Assembly (NCBI GenBank): GCA_017626895.1
Contig: JAGAHV010000239.1
Coordinates: 1 to 24,172 of the forward strand
DNA from: Ventricola sp017626895
GTDB lineage: Bacteria; Bacillota; Clostridia; Christensenellales; Aristaeellaceae
Direction: 5' to 3'
DNA length: 24,172 nucleotides
Under the pieces are notes generated by a model that did not search any database, was not told where the DNA came from, and was given only the letters and a program-made list of their open reading frames with translations. Positions 8,375-15,406 of this stretch are shown piece after piece. Within the stretch, counting starts at the first letter, position 1; each line of letters opens with the position of its first letter. Both the position numbers and the translations under genes were made by a program.

Positions 8375-8451
8375 TCCCGGAACCCGGAGTTTTCCGCCTG
8401 CCTAAAACTGAACACATGAACAGCAGTGCCCGAAAGGAACCACTGCGCAGA

Positions 8452-8481
8452 AGAGCCGGAAACCTGACGGTTTCCGGCTCT
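8452..8481 (+). terminator. Perfect 13-bp hairpin between ATPase and GH31 genes, without T-tract
   Basis: AGAGCCGGAAACC (8452-8464) pairs perfectly with 8469-8481 around a TGAC loop. The downstream sequence is CGTCAAACAG, not T-rich, so it is either a weak terminator or an RNA-stabilising/processing hairpin. No convincing promoter was found between here and the GH31 start, which fits readthrough. Confidence 0.45.
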
Positions 8482-8569
8482 CGTCAAACAGGACATGCGG
8501 CGACAGTTTTTCAAAGCCGGTTCCCCGGCCAAAGACTGACTTTGAGGTCCGCAAACTGAGGAGGAGACT

Positions 8570-10984
8570 ATGTCATTTACGGATAACTGGGACATCCGTC
8601 CTACACCGGCAGATGGTGCTGTGATAAAAGGGGAGGGGTATCGGATCACAGTACTGACGGACCGGCTGCTCCGGCTTGAGTATGAACCGGGCAGCCATTT
8701 CCGGGACGGGGCCACACAGACGGTGATTAACCGGGAATTCTCTTTGCCGGAATTCACCGTCCGTGATCTGGGCGGACGTCTGTGCATTGAGACGGCCGGC
8801 CTGCGTCTTGAATACGATAAAAAGCCCTTTTCCCCGGCGGGCCTCTCTGCAAGGCTGAAGGGACAGATGGGCAACCATGGCGCAGTCTGGCACTATGGGG
8901 AAAGCGTGCGGAACCTAAAGGGGACGGCCAGGACCCTGGACCAGGCGGACGGCGGCGTTGTGCTGGCACTGGATGGCAGCGGAAATGACCGACCGCTTGA
9001 GATGGGCGACGGCCTGATGTCACTGGAGGGATTTGCGGTCCTTGATGACAGTCATTCCATGGGCATGGATGACAATGGCCGGCTGCTCCCGGCCAACGGG
9101 CAGGGAATCGATCTGTATCTGTTTGCCTATGGCTGGAGTTTCAAGGAGGCCCTGCGTGATTTCTTTCACCTCTCCGGACAGACGCCGCCGCTGCCGCGCT
9201 ATGCACTGGGGAACTGGTGGAGCCGGTACTATTGTTATACGGATAAGACTTACAAGGAACTGATGGAGAACTTTGCCGGGCGGGGTGTGCCGCTGTCCGT
9301 GGCGGTCATTGATATGAACTGGCATGTGACGGATATCGATCCCAAATACGGATCGGGATGGACGGGCTATACCTGGAATCCGGAGATGTTCCCGGATCCG
9401 AAGGAAATGATGGACTGGCTCCATGCCCGGCATCTGAAGGTGACGCTGAATGATCATCCGGCGGATGGCATCCGTGCGTGCGAGGATCTCTATCCGGAGA
9501 TGGCCAGTGCCATGGGGATTGACCCGGAAAGCGAATACCCGGTGGATTTTGATGCCTCCAGTGAGCAGTTCCTGCAGGCCTTTGAAAAAGTGGTCCTGGA
9601 CAGCTTTGAACGCACCGGCGTTGATTTCTGGTGGGTGGACTGGCAGCAGCGAGGCGGCAGTTCTGTTCCCGGCGTGGACCCGCTGTTTGTGCTGAATCAT
9701 ACCCGCTGGCTGTACGCCAACCGGAAAGGGGAGGTCGGCCTGACCTTCTCCCGTTACGGCGGTCCCGGCAGTCACCGCTATCCCATCGGATTCTCAGGGG
9801 ACAGCTGCATCACGTGGAACTCTCTGGCCTTCCAGCCCTATTTCACCGCGACTGCGGCCAATATCGGGTATGGATGGTGGAGTCACGATATCGGCGGACA
9901 CATGCTGGGCATCCGGGACGAGGAACTGGCGGTGCGATGGCTGCAGTTTGGGGTATTCTCACCCATTATGCGCCTGCATTCATCCATCAGCGAATTTCTG
10001 GGCAAGGAACCCTGGAACTATTCCCTTGAAAACTGCTCGGTCATGGAGCGTTATCTGCGGCTTCGTCACCAGCTGGTTCCGTGGCTGTATGGACAGATGC
10101 TCAAAGCCCATCAGGAGGGCAGCACGATTCTGTATCCGGCGTATTATGACTGGAACTTTGGCTGGGAACTCCTGCAGATGCAGAAGGATGAATATGTCTT
10201 CGGGTCAGAAATGCTGGTGGTGCCCATTGTCACGCCCATGGACAAAGAGACCCATCTGGGCTCGGCCATGGCATGGCTGCCTGAGGGGGAATGGGTGGAC
10301 TTCTTCACCGGCCGCCGTTATGCCGGCGGACAGCGCATGAGAGTCTATCGTTCCATCCATCATATCCCGGTGTTTGTTCGTCCGGGGACCGTGATTCCGT
10401 TAGATGGAGCACAGACGCCTGAGAACGGCTGCCCGCTTCCGATGCAGTTATCTTTTCGGGTGTTTGCCGGCGCCAGCGGCGAGGGCGCGGCGATTGAGGA
10501 CAATGGTGCCCGGCCTGGTTCAAAGGAGTACAGGCGCGTGGAGACCCGCTGCACCATCACCGAAGGAGAGGGACTCACGGTCAGTATTGCCCCCGCCTGC
10601 GGGGCCTGTGAGCTCATTTCGCAGGAACGCCGGCTGGCGATTGAAATTGTCGGGATCGACAATGTGGCGCCGGATGAGGCCAGCTGTCCGTATGAAACCG
10701 ATTACGATCCGGGAACCCGTACACTGAAAATACGCTTTGATGTGGATGGCGTGGAGGGGGCAGCGGTCTCGTGGCGGAAAGTCCCGGCCTGTCCGGAACT
10801 GAACATGGCGGACATGGTACATCGGCTGCTGCTGCCGGTCAGCATGAAAAATGCGGTGAAGGACCGGATGCTGACGATTGCCAAAGAGATTTCCGCCCCT
10901 GAGCGCCGTTTGGCTGCCTATATGACCCATGAACTGCCCGAGGGGCTGATGGGCGCCCTGATGGAACTGGAGTATGTCAGATAA
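8570..10984 (+). CDS. GH31 family glycosidase (alpha-glucosidase/alpha-xylosidase type)
   Basis: This 804-residue enzyme lacks a signal peptide and is probably cytoplasmic. The ATG follows GAGGAGGAG. An N-terminal beta-sandwich (about residues 1-205) precedes the catalytic barrel (about 206-550), which opens with PRYALGNWWSRYY. The predicted nucleophile is D357 in WWVDWQQ and the acid/base is D411 in GFSGDS. The conserved WWSHDIGGH (436-444) and beta-domains follow. Classical GH31 alpha-glucosidases read W-x-D-M-N after the barrel strand, whereas here the nucleophile is followed by W-Q-Q, so the subfamily and exact substrate are open. It lies between the ABC importer and an MFS transporter, supporting degradation of alpha-linked oligosaccharides in step with the GH13 enzyme. 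Confidence 0.93.
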   Translation: MSFTDNWDIRPTPADGAVIKGEGYRITVLTDRLLRLEYEPGSHFRDGATQTVINREFSLPEFTVRDLGGRLCIETAGLRLEYDKKPFSPAGLSARLKGQMGNHGAVWHYGESVRNLKGTARTLDQADGGVVLALDGSGNDRPLEMGDGLMSLEGFAVLDDSHSMGMDDNGRLLPANGQGIDLYLFAYGWSFKEALRDFFHLSGQTPPLPRYALGNWWSRYYCYTDKTYKELMENFAGRGVPLSVAVIDMNWHVTDIDPKYGSGWTGYTWNPEMFPDPKEMMDWLHARHLKVTLNDHPADGIRACEDLYPEMASAMGIDPESEYPVDFDASSEQFLQAFEKVVLDSFERTGVDFWWVDWQQRGGSSVPGVDPLFVLNHTRWLYANRKGEVGLTFSRYGGPGSHRYPIGFSGDSCITWNSLAFQPYFTATAANIGYGWWSHDIGGHMLGIRDEELAVRWLQFGVFSPIMRLHSSISEFLGKEPWNYSLENCSVMERYLRLRHQLVPWLYGQMLKAHQEGSTILYPAYYDWNFGWELLQMQKDEYVFGSEMLVVPIVTPMDKETHLGSAMAWLPEGEWVDFFTGRRYAGGQRMRVYRSIHHIPVFVRPGTVIPLDGAQTPENGCPLPMQLSFRVFAGASGEGAAIEDNGARPGSKEYRRVETRCTITEGEGLTVSIAPACGACELISQERRLAIEIVGIDNVAPDEASCPYETDYDPGTRTLKIRFDVDGVEGAAVSWRKVPACPELNMADMVHRLLLPVSMKNAVKDRMLTIAKEISAPERRLAAYMTHELPEGLMGALMELEYVR

Positions 10985-11021
10985 AAAAGATGCGCGGCAT
11001 ATGCGCAAAGGATGGTTGTAA

Positions 11022-12203
11022 ATGAATATCCTGCGTCGGGCTACGCCCTATTACGCACTCATTCAGGGTCTTTACTGGGCCATATACTGCCTGATGGCCG
11101 GCTTTGCGTCGGTATTCCTGCTGGACCGCGGTTTCACCAACGGGCAGATCGGTCTCATTCTGGGACTGTCGTACCTGTTGTCCGCCTTCCTGCAGCCGGT
11201 CATCGGCTCGTTTTTCAGCCGCACGGGTGTGCGGCTGAATCTGGGCATTGCCTGGCTGTATGTCCCTGTGGCTCTTCTTTCCCTGTGCATCCTTCTGCCT
11301 GTGGGGAAAATCCTGCTGGCCGTGATGATTGTCATCATCTTCACCATTCAGTCCATGCTGCAGCCCTCCATTAATGCGCTGCACCAGAGCTTTGAGACCG
11401 ATGGACAGCTGGTGAACTTTGGTCTGGCCAGAGGAATCGGCTCGGCGGCCTATGCGCTGTCGTCCTTCCTGATGGGCCGCCTCCTGATGCGCTTTTCTCC
11501 CTCCATCCTTCCGGCCTCCTATGGAATCTGCGTCATTGTGCTGATTGCGGTTCTCTTCCTGGCCAGAACCGGGGATGTGGCGGTTCGCCTGGGAAAAGCG
11601 GAGAGGTCCTCGTATACCGAGATCCTCCGCCGGCATCCCACCGTGGGACTGTTTCTGCTGGGCGTCCTGTGCATGTTCCTGACGTATTCCTTCATTGAGA
11701 CATTTCTGGTACAGATCCTCATCAGCATTGGCGGAAACAGCGGGGATCTTGGAACGGCCATTACCCTGAGCGCCATGACGGAACTGCCGGCCATGATTCT
11801 CTTCTCCCGGTTCAGCCGGAAGGGAAGGGGCATACGGCTGTTCATGGTGTCCATCTGGTGCTGGCTTGCCAGGGATTTACTGACCCTGCTTGCGCCCAAT
11901 CCGGCTGCGCTGTTTGCCGTTCAGCTGCTCAATTTTGTCAGTGTCGCGGTCTATGTGCCGGGCATGATGGACTATATGCGGCATGTATTGCCGGAAACGC
12001 TGCTGCTGCGGGGCGTGACGATGGCCGGGACGGCCGCAACCCTGGGCTCCCTGCTGGCCACCAGCCTGGGCGGCATGCTGATCGATGCCATCGGGGTGCG
12101 TTCGGCCCTGGCGGCGGTGCAGCTGTTCCCGGCCTGTGGAACCGTGCTGCTGACCATTGCCCTTTTGCATGCCATCCGGCATCCGCACAGGCAGGAATGC
12201 TGA
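11022..12203 (+). CDS. MFS transporter, probable sugar/oligosaccharide symporter
   Basis: This 393-residue protein has about 12 hydrophobic segments and lacks a signal peptide. The N-terminus (TPYYALIQGLYWAIYCLMAG), the loop after helix 2 (FFSRTGVRLN) and overall composition resemble the LacY-like MFS_1_like family of sugar:proton symporters. AAGGATGG precedes the ATG, 37 nt after the GH31 stop, so the two are probably co-transcribed. It may import a disaccharide hydrolysed by GH31, or export a product. It is distantly similar in layout to the second MFS protein at 13824-14978. A strong terminator follows. Confidence 0.88.
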   Translation: MNILRRATPYYALIQGLYWAIYCLMAGFASVFLLDRGFTNGQIGLILGLSYLLSAFLQPVIGSFFSRTGVRLNLGIAWLYVPVALLSLCILLPVGKILLAVMIVIIFTIQSMLQPSINALHQSFETDGQLVNFGLARGIGSAAYALSSFLMGRLLMRFSPSILPASYGICVIVLIAVLFLARTGDVAVRLGKAERSSYTEILRRHPTVGLFLLGVLCMFLTYSFIETFLVQILISIGGNSGDLGTAITLSAMTELPAMILFSRFSRKGRGIRLFMVSIWCWLARDLLTLLAPNPAALFAVQLLNFVSVAVYVPGMMDYMRHVLPETLLLRGVTMAGTAATLGSLLATSLGGMLIDAIGVRSALAAVQLFPACGTVLLTIALLHAIRHPHRQEC

Positions 12204-12237
12204 CACTGTTCCGAAGCGCAAAGCTGCGATTTACCGA

Positions 12238-12275
12238 AATGGCCCTGTCACTGAGTGACAGGGCCATTCATTTTT
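12238..12275 (+). terminator. Terminator after the MFS gene, reaching the araC stop codon
   Basis: A 13-bp perfect stem (12238-12250 with 12256-12268) around CTGAG is followed by CATTTTT on the plus strand. Its right arm touches the last base of the convergent AraC-type gene. The T-tract is only on the plus side, so it mainly stops transcripts of the sugar locus. Confidence 0.8.
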
Positions 12276-13170
12276 CACCGGTCAGCTGCCGGTATTCCCC
12301 GGGAGTCATGCCCTTGATTTCCCGGAACGCCCGGTTGAAATAGGCAGGATCCTGAAAGCCGCATTCGGCGGCGATTTCCGCAATTTTCCGGTCCGTGGAG
12401 CCGATGAGCTCACAGGCGCGCTGTACGCGGAAACGTTTGAGGTACTGGATGGGCGGAATCTGAATCGTGCTTTTGAAACAGCGAAGGCATTCGCTCAGGC
12501 TGATGGAGGCGCTGGCGGCAATTTCAGCGGCGGTGATGTTCTCGGTGTAATTCCGCTGGACAAAGCGCAGCATCTGCCGGATGCGTTCGCTGTCACGCAG
12601 AGCCTTTTCCGAGGGCTCGATCTGGTTCCGGGGCAGATGCTCTGTAAGCAGGAAGACAATTTCAGAGAGGGCGGCGCGGACTTTGAACTCATAGCCCGGT
12701 GCCCTTTCGGTGCCAGCCTGCCAGGCACGGTCGATGTTTCGGATAACCTCCGGGTGCCAGCTGTCCGATCCGTCAAAGGCCATGCTTTTCATGCCGCTGC
12801 CCAGCAGCGGCCGCAGATACGACTGCCAGAACACGCTGTCAATTCCGCCGCCTACCAGCCGGGGATGGAACACCACTGAATGAAACCGGCAGTGCGTTCC
12901 CCGGGTCCCATGGGCAGAGTGCAGCGTGTCGGCGTTGATGAAGAACCCCTGTCCTTCCCTGAGAACCGCGCGCCTGCGGCCGGCATATACCGTGGTCTCA
13001 CCGGAAAGGATCATGACCAGTTCCATTTCATCGTGCCAGTGCCAGGGAACATGGTCGTGTTCAAGGTCGTTCTGGTAGAAACCAACCGGGAACAGAGGCG
13101 TGCCGTGGCTGGATAATTCCTGTCCTTCCGCGTTGGTGAACAAGGGTTCTGAAGGGGCGGAATGAGTCAT
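12268..13170 (-). CDS. AraC-family transcriptional regulator with N-terminal cupin domain
   Basis: This 300-residue regulator starts at ATG 13170, chosen because AGGAGGA (13177-13183) lies 6 nt upstream. The open frame continues to 13470, but that extension runs through hairpin repeats and promoter sequence and is rejected. The N-terminal half is a cupin sugar-sensing domain (WHWHDEMELVMI at about 43-54, then GQGFFINADTLHS). The C-terminal half (about 195-297) has two helix-turn-helix units, with AAEIAASASISLSECLRCF and IAAECGFQDPAYFNRAFREIKGMTPGEYR. Such proteins usually activate carbohydrate genes on ligand binding. It converges on the sugar operon and diverges from a small gene whose promoter region holds a direct repeat suited to an AraC dimer. 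Confidence 0.94.
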   Translation of the reverse strand: MTHSAPSEPLFTNAEGQELSSHGTPLFPVGFYQNDLEHDHVPWHWHDEMELVMILSGETTVYAGRRRAVLREGQGFFINADTLHSAHGTRGTHCRFHSVVFHPRLVGGGIDSVFWQSYLRPLLGSGMKSMAFDGSDSWHPEVIRNIDRAWQAGTERAPGYEFKVRAALSEIVFLLTEHLPRNQIEPSEKALRDSERIRQMLRFVQRNYTENITAAEIAASASISLSECLRCFKSTIQIPPIQYLKRFRVQRACELIGSTDRKIAEIAAECGFQDPAYFNRAFREIKGMTPGEYRQLTGEK

Positions 13171-13178
13171 GCATGTTC

Positions 13179-13284
13179 CTCCTATATGAACCGAAGCGGA
13201 TCCTTCGGCGATACAGCTTTTCCAGTGCTGAGCCTTTGACAAACTGCCGCTATGCGGCAGGCCCGCTCCCATATGAACCGAAGC
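13179..13284. repeat. Duplicated 19-bp segment overlapping the araC ribosome-binding site
   Basis: CTCCTATATGAACCGAAGC at 13179-13197 recurs as CTCCCATATGAACCGAAGC at 13266-13284: 18 of 19 identical, 87 bp apart, same orientation. The copy nearer the gene contains most of the functional AGGAGG (read on the minus strand); the distal copy has GGGAG. Confidence 0.75.
13235..13269. repeat. 35-bp hairpin repeat, copy 1
   Basis: The layout is TTTGACAAA, a 7-bp stem with 3-nt loop (CTGCCGC-TAT-GCGGCAG), then GCCCGCTCC. It aligns without gaps to copy 2 at 13384-13418. It lies in the predicted araC leader. Confidence 0.8.
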
Positions 13285-13383
13285 AGGTCTATTTAAGAGG
13301 TGAGTTTTTAATCTCCGGATAGTTGACTGGCTGTAAGTGTTTCCATTCGGTCTTTCGGCACCGTGATATTTCCGGTGTGCATA

Positions 13384-13418
13384 TTTGACGAATCGACGCT
13401 GCGCGTCGAGCCCGCTCC
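13384..13418. repeat. 35-bp hairpin repeat, copy 2
   Basis: The layout is TTTGACGAA, TCGACGC-TGC-GCGTCGA, then GCCCGCTCC. Flanks differ from copy 1 at one base, whereas the stem differs at three positions, each matched by a compensating change in the other arm. This indicates selection or an origin that preserves the hairpin. Confidence 0.8.
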
Positions 13419-13443
13419 TCTGCGAAGTACATGCTGACAAAAC

Positions 13444-13469
13444 TATAACCAAAATGGCGTTTTTGTCCA
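13444..13469 (-). promoter_or_regulatory. Predicted araC promoter
   Basis: On the minus strand TGGACA (one mismatch to TTGACA; about 13469-13464) is followed by a 16-nt spacer and TATAGT (about 13447-13442). Transcription from here would give a leader of about 260 nt containing both hairpin repeats. One AAAATGGCG direct repeat lies within the spacer. Confidence 0.45.
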
Positions 13470-13481
13470 ATAAAAATGGCG
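13451..13481. promoter_or_regulatory. Direct repeat suited to AraC-family binding
   Basis: AAAATGGCG occurs at 13451-13459 and 13473-13481, 22 bp apart, about two helical turns. With flanks the match is AAAATGGCGTTT versus AAAATGGCGGTT. AraC-family dimers typically bind direct half-sites with this spacing. The pair overlaps the araC promoter and ends about 30 bp before the -10 box of the divergent small gene. Confidence 0.6.
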
Positions 13482-13510
13482 GTTAAAGACTAACTTTCCT
13501 GGAATGCCGG

Positions 13511-13519
13511 TGATATAAT
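13511..13519 (+). promoter_or_regulatory. Extended -10 promoter of the small gene
   Basis: TGATATAAT contains a perfect TATAAT (13514-13519) preceded by the TGn extension. No good -35 box is present at the proper spacing, consistent with dependence on an activator bound just upstream. Confidence 0.65.
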
Positions 13520-13590
13520 CTCACCCGATGTTGGGGCGGTCAATGCCGCCGGGGACATCATCACTGACATACTCAGAGAAAGGCAATTAC

Positions 13591-13761
13591 ATGTTGAAGC
13601 GTTTATTCAAGAGTCATTTCTTTCTGGGTCGGATGGCCGACCGTACGGACGATGAATTCATCGGCAGCGTTAAAGAGACGGTAGAGGTGAGACCGGAAGG
13701 AATCCGCTGGTTTTGTGGAATGCACGACCTTGATTCAAGCATTACCTGCCGGATGCTGTAA
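13591..13761 (+). CDS. Small hypothetical protein (56 aa)
   Basis: I do not recognise this protein. The frame is open from 13528, but the ATG at 13591 is preferred: AGAAAGG stands 8 nt before it and the predicted transcript starts near 13526. The product is a soluble-looking 56-residue polypeptide, basic at its start (MLKRLFKSHFFLGR) and acidic in the middle (ADRTDDEF), with cysteines at 42 and 53 and no membrane segment. A complete unit of extended -10 promoter, leader, ribosome site and terminator surrounds it, which is stronger support than the ORF itself. It could also be the leftover of a larger gene or a small RNA with an incidental frame. Confidence 0.5.
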   Translation: MLKRLFKSHFFLGRMADRTDDEFIGSVKETVEVRPEGIRWFCGMHDLDSSITCRML

Positions 13762-13785
13762 GCGATCGGCAGACAACTGAACGGG

Positions 13786-13809
13786 AACGGGAAACCGCTC
13801 CCGTTTTTT
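13786..13809 (+). terminator. Intrinsic terminator of the small gene
   Basis: AACGGGA (13786-13792) pairs with TCCCGTT (13799-13805) around AACCGC, and the run TTTTTT (13804-13809) completes a typical terminator 25 nt after the stop codon. Confidence 0.8.
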
Positions 13810-13823
13810 ATTGTGTCCGGAAA

Positions 13824-14978
13824 TCAGGAAACCTCATTGCCGGTCCGTTTCTGGAGGGGATGGAAGAAGAGGAGGAGCGTAAGGAGCATCAGGCCGCCCC
13901 AAAGCCCATAGACAAAGGGAATGCCGGTCCGGTCTGCGATGAATCCGCCCAGCAGCGTTCCGACGATGCGGGCGGCACCGAAGGAAATCATCTGGTAAAG
14001 GCACTGGGCACTGGCCTGCAGTTCCCGGCGGCAGACTTTTCCCAGGTACATGAACGGAATGAATTCAAAGCAGGAGAGATGAAAGATGGAGAGCATCTGG
14101 GCCAGAACGATAGCACCGGGTGCCCGAAGGACGGAGAGAAGAAAGAAGCGGACCGCGCCGGTCAGAAGGCCCAGCTGCAGCCAGCGCCAGATGGAAAAGC
14201 GCCGCATCAGCCGGTCCGCAAACAGAAGAAACGGGATTTCAAGGATGACCGACAGGGTGTTAATGAACCCGGTAACGGTATTGCCGACGCCCAGATCGCC
14301 CAGGTGCTTGGAGAAAAAGGACAGATTGAACTGGTGGCCGATGCTGGCCAGGAAGACGATGAGGAACAGAAGGAGAACGTTTTTGTCCCGGGTAAATTCC
14401 GCGAAGGAAACCTTCCCGCCGCCGTGCTGGTGACCCCGAACATCCGGCAGGATAGCAGCGGCGGCTGCGGCCAGAAGCAGGACAGTGCCCATGGCGGGAT
14501 ACAGTCCCCGAAGAGAACCGGAGAGGAGAAAGCCTGTGGCAAGGATGCCCACCTGATAGCCGATGGTCCCCATCATGCGGACAGGTCCGAAGCTGTGTCC
14601 GTGTTCCGCGGTATACTCGATGCAGATGGAATTTCCCACAGGGGAGACGGGGAGGTAAAAGGTGTTCTGCAGGAGCAGGACCAGAAGCAGCGGTACAAAC
14701 TGAGCGGAGGCAGGCAGCACCAGGTAGCACATGACGCCGGCCAGAATCAGGGAGATTACGACGATGGAACGCTTGTAACGGGAACGGTCGGCCAAAATGC
14801 CCCAGAAAGGCTGCATGAACAGACCAACCAGCGCCGTAACGGAGGAAATGAGTCCGATCCTGCCATCTGACAGTCCGATGTCCCCGTAGAATTTTGGGGC
14901 GAACGTGGTCATTCCCATGGAAATAAAATTGATCCCGTAGAACAGGTACAGGGTAAACAGCTTGTTGTCCTTCCTCAT
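13824..14978 (-). CDS. MFS transporter, second sugar-type member
   Basis: This 384-residue, about 12-helix membrane protein starts preferably at ATG 14978 (GAGGTG about 8 nt upstream); a start at 14984 would leave only 2 nt after the ribosome site. The N-terminal half has FAPKFYGDIGLSDGRIGLIS and FMQPFWGILADRSRYKRS, the conserved loop 2-3 region of the MFS_1_like sugar-symporter group. It resembles the MFS protein at 11022-12203 in layout and may be a diverged paralogue. No enzyme gene is adjacent on its strand, so substrate is unknown. The gene has its own promoter (15107-15135) and a leader of about 120 nt containing a hairpin. Confidence 0.88.
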   Translation of the reverse strand: MRKDNKLFTLYLFYGINFISMGMTTFAPKFYGDIGLSDGRIGLISSVTALVGLFMQPFWGILADRSRYKRSIVVISLILAGVMCYLVLPASAQFVPLLLVLLLQNTFYLPVSPVGNSICIEYTAEHGHSFGPVRMMGTIGYQVGILATGFLLSGSLRGLYPAMGTVLLLAAAAAAILPDVRGHQHGGGKVSFAEFTRDKNVLLLFLIVFLASIGHQFNLSFFSKHLGDLGVGNTVTGFINTLSVILEIPFLLFADRLMRRFSIWRWLQLGLLTGAVRFFLLSVLRAPGAIVLAQMLSIFHLSCFEFIPFMYLGKVCRRELQASAQCLYQMISFGAARIVGTLLGGFIADRTGIPFVYGLWGGLMLLTLLLFFHPLQKRTGNEVS

Positions 14979-15034
14979 GATCATAACACCTCACGGATGA
15001 CCTCTGTCAGCGGTCCAGTCCTGCCTGACCAGGC

Positions 15035-15047
15035 GCCGCTGCGCGGC
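15035..15047. repeat. Partial third copy of the hairpin repeat
   Basis: GCCGC-TGC-GCGGC, followed by AGGGC, resembles the core of the araC-leader repeats in sequence and orientation but lacks the TTTGAC flank. It lies in the predicted leader of the MFS gene. Confidence 0.35.
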
Positions 15048-15106
15048 AGGGCAAATATCAGGGATTTGCTCGTATTACTCGGGCGGAAGGTTTCGCAGAC
15101 AGACTC

Positions 15107-15135
15107 ATTATAGCGATCTTTCGGCGGATATACAA
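15107..15135 (-). promoter_or_regulatory. Promoter of the second MFS gene
   Basis: On the minus strand TTGTAT (15135-15130) is followed after exactly 17 nt by a perfect TATAAT (15112-15107). Confidence 0.65.
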
Positions 15136-15323
15136 GGGTGCTGAACGGGCATGTGCGGGGAAGACCGGGGACCGAAGGAGTTTCAAAAAGTCGTCATTAA
15201 AACATGCAGATGGTCCCGGCAGAATCCACTCTGCTCAGGCGGGACGAGGGTTCTCATTTTTCATTCCCGGAGTTCATCCTTTGTGGAGGGATGCGGGGGA
15301 TTTAGAAATATCACACAAAAGTA

Positions 15324-15353
15324 TTGCATTATATAAGCTAAAAATGTTAAAAT
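15324..15353 (+). promoter_or_regulatory. Promoter of the liv-type operon
   Basis: TTGCAT (15324-15329) is separated by 18 nt from TAAAAT (15348-15353) in an AT-rich stretch that contrasts with the GC-rich surroundings. The first gene starts 54 nt further on. Confidence 0.55.
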
Positions 15354-15373
15354 ATTAACTGATTTGCAAAACT

Positions 15374-15389
15374 GCATCCGTAAGGATGC
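15374..15389 (+). promoter_or_regulatory. Hairpin with GNRA-type loop next to the livH ribosome-binding site
   Basis: GCATCC-GTAA-GGATGC forms a 6-bp stem capped by a GUAA (GNRA) tetraloop. It ends 3 nt before AGGAGG (15393-15398), so it could tune initiation or protect the 5' end of the message. Confidence 0.45.
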
Positions 15390-15406
15390 ATGAGGAGGAA
15401 AGGATT

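Larger units (their letters stand above)
14979..15406. other. Divergent intergenic region, MFS gene / livH
   Basis: This 428-bp gap holds the MFS leader and promoter (minus strand), the livH promoter and a hairpin beside its ribosome-binding site. The stretch at about 15140-15310 shows no convincing gene; the 61-codon frame at 15151-15336 has no ribosome-binding site and overlaps control elements. Confidence 0.65.

Noticed and set aside
13235..13418. CRISPR-like reading of the hairpin repeats
   Set aside because: There are only two copies 149 bp apart with diverged stems, no regular spacers and no cas genes.
13171..13470. 100-codon N-terminal extension of the AraC protein
   Set aside because: It runs through two hairpin repeats, a duplicated segment and the predicted promoter, and a good AGGAGG supports ATG 13170.
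13860..14870. 336-codon plus-strand frame over the second MFS gene
   Set aside because: It is rich in E, Q, K and G as expected for the complement of a membrane-protein gene; the minus frame has clear MFS motifs and a promoter.
15151..15336. 61-codon ORF upstream of livH
   Set aside because: It has no ribosome site, overlaps promoter elements, and its product has no recognisable feature.
15386..15406. Upstream ATG start for livH
   Set aside because: It would place the AGGAGG site inside the coding sequence and has no ribosome site of its own; TTG 15407 has ideal spacing.
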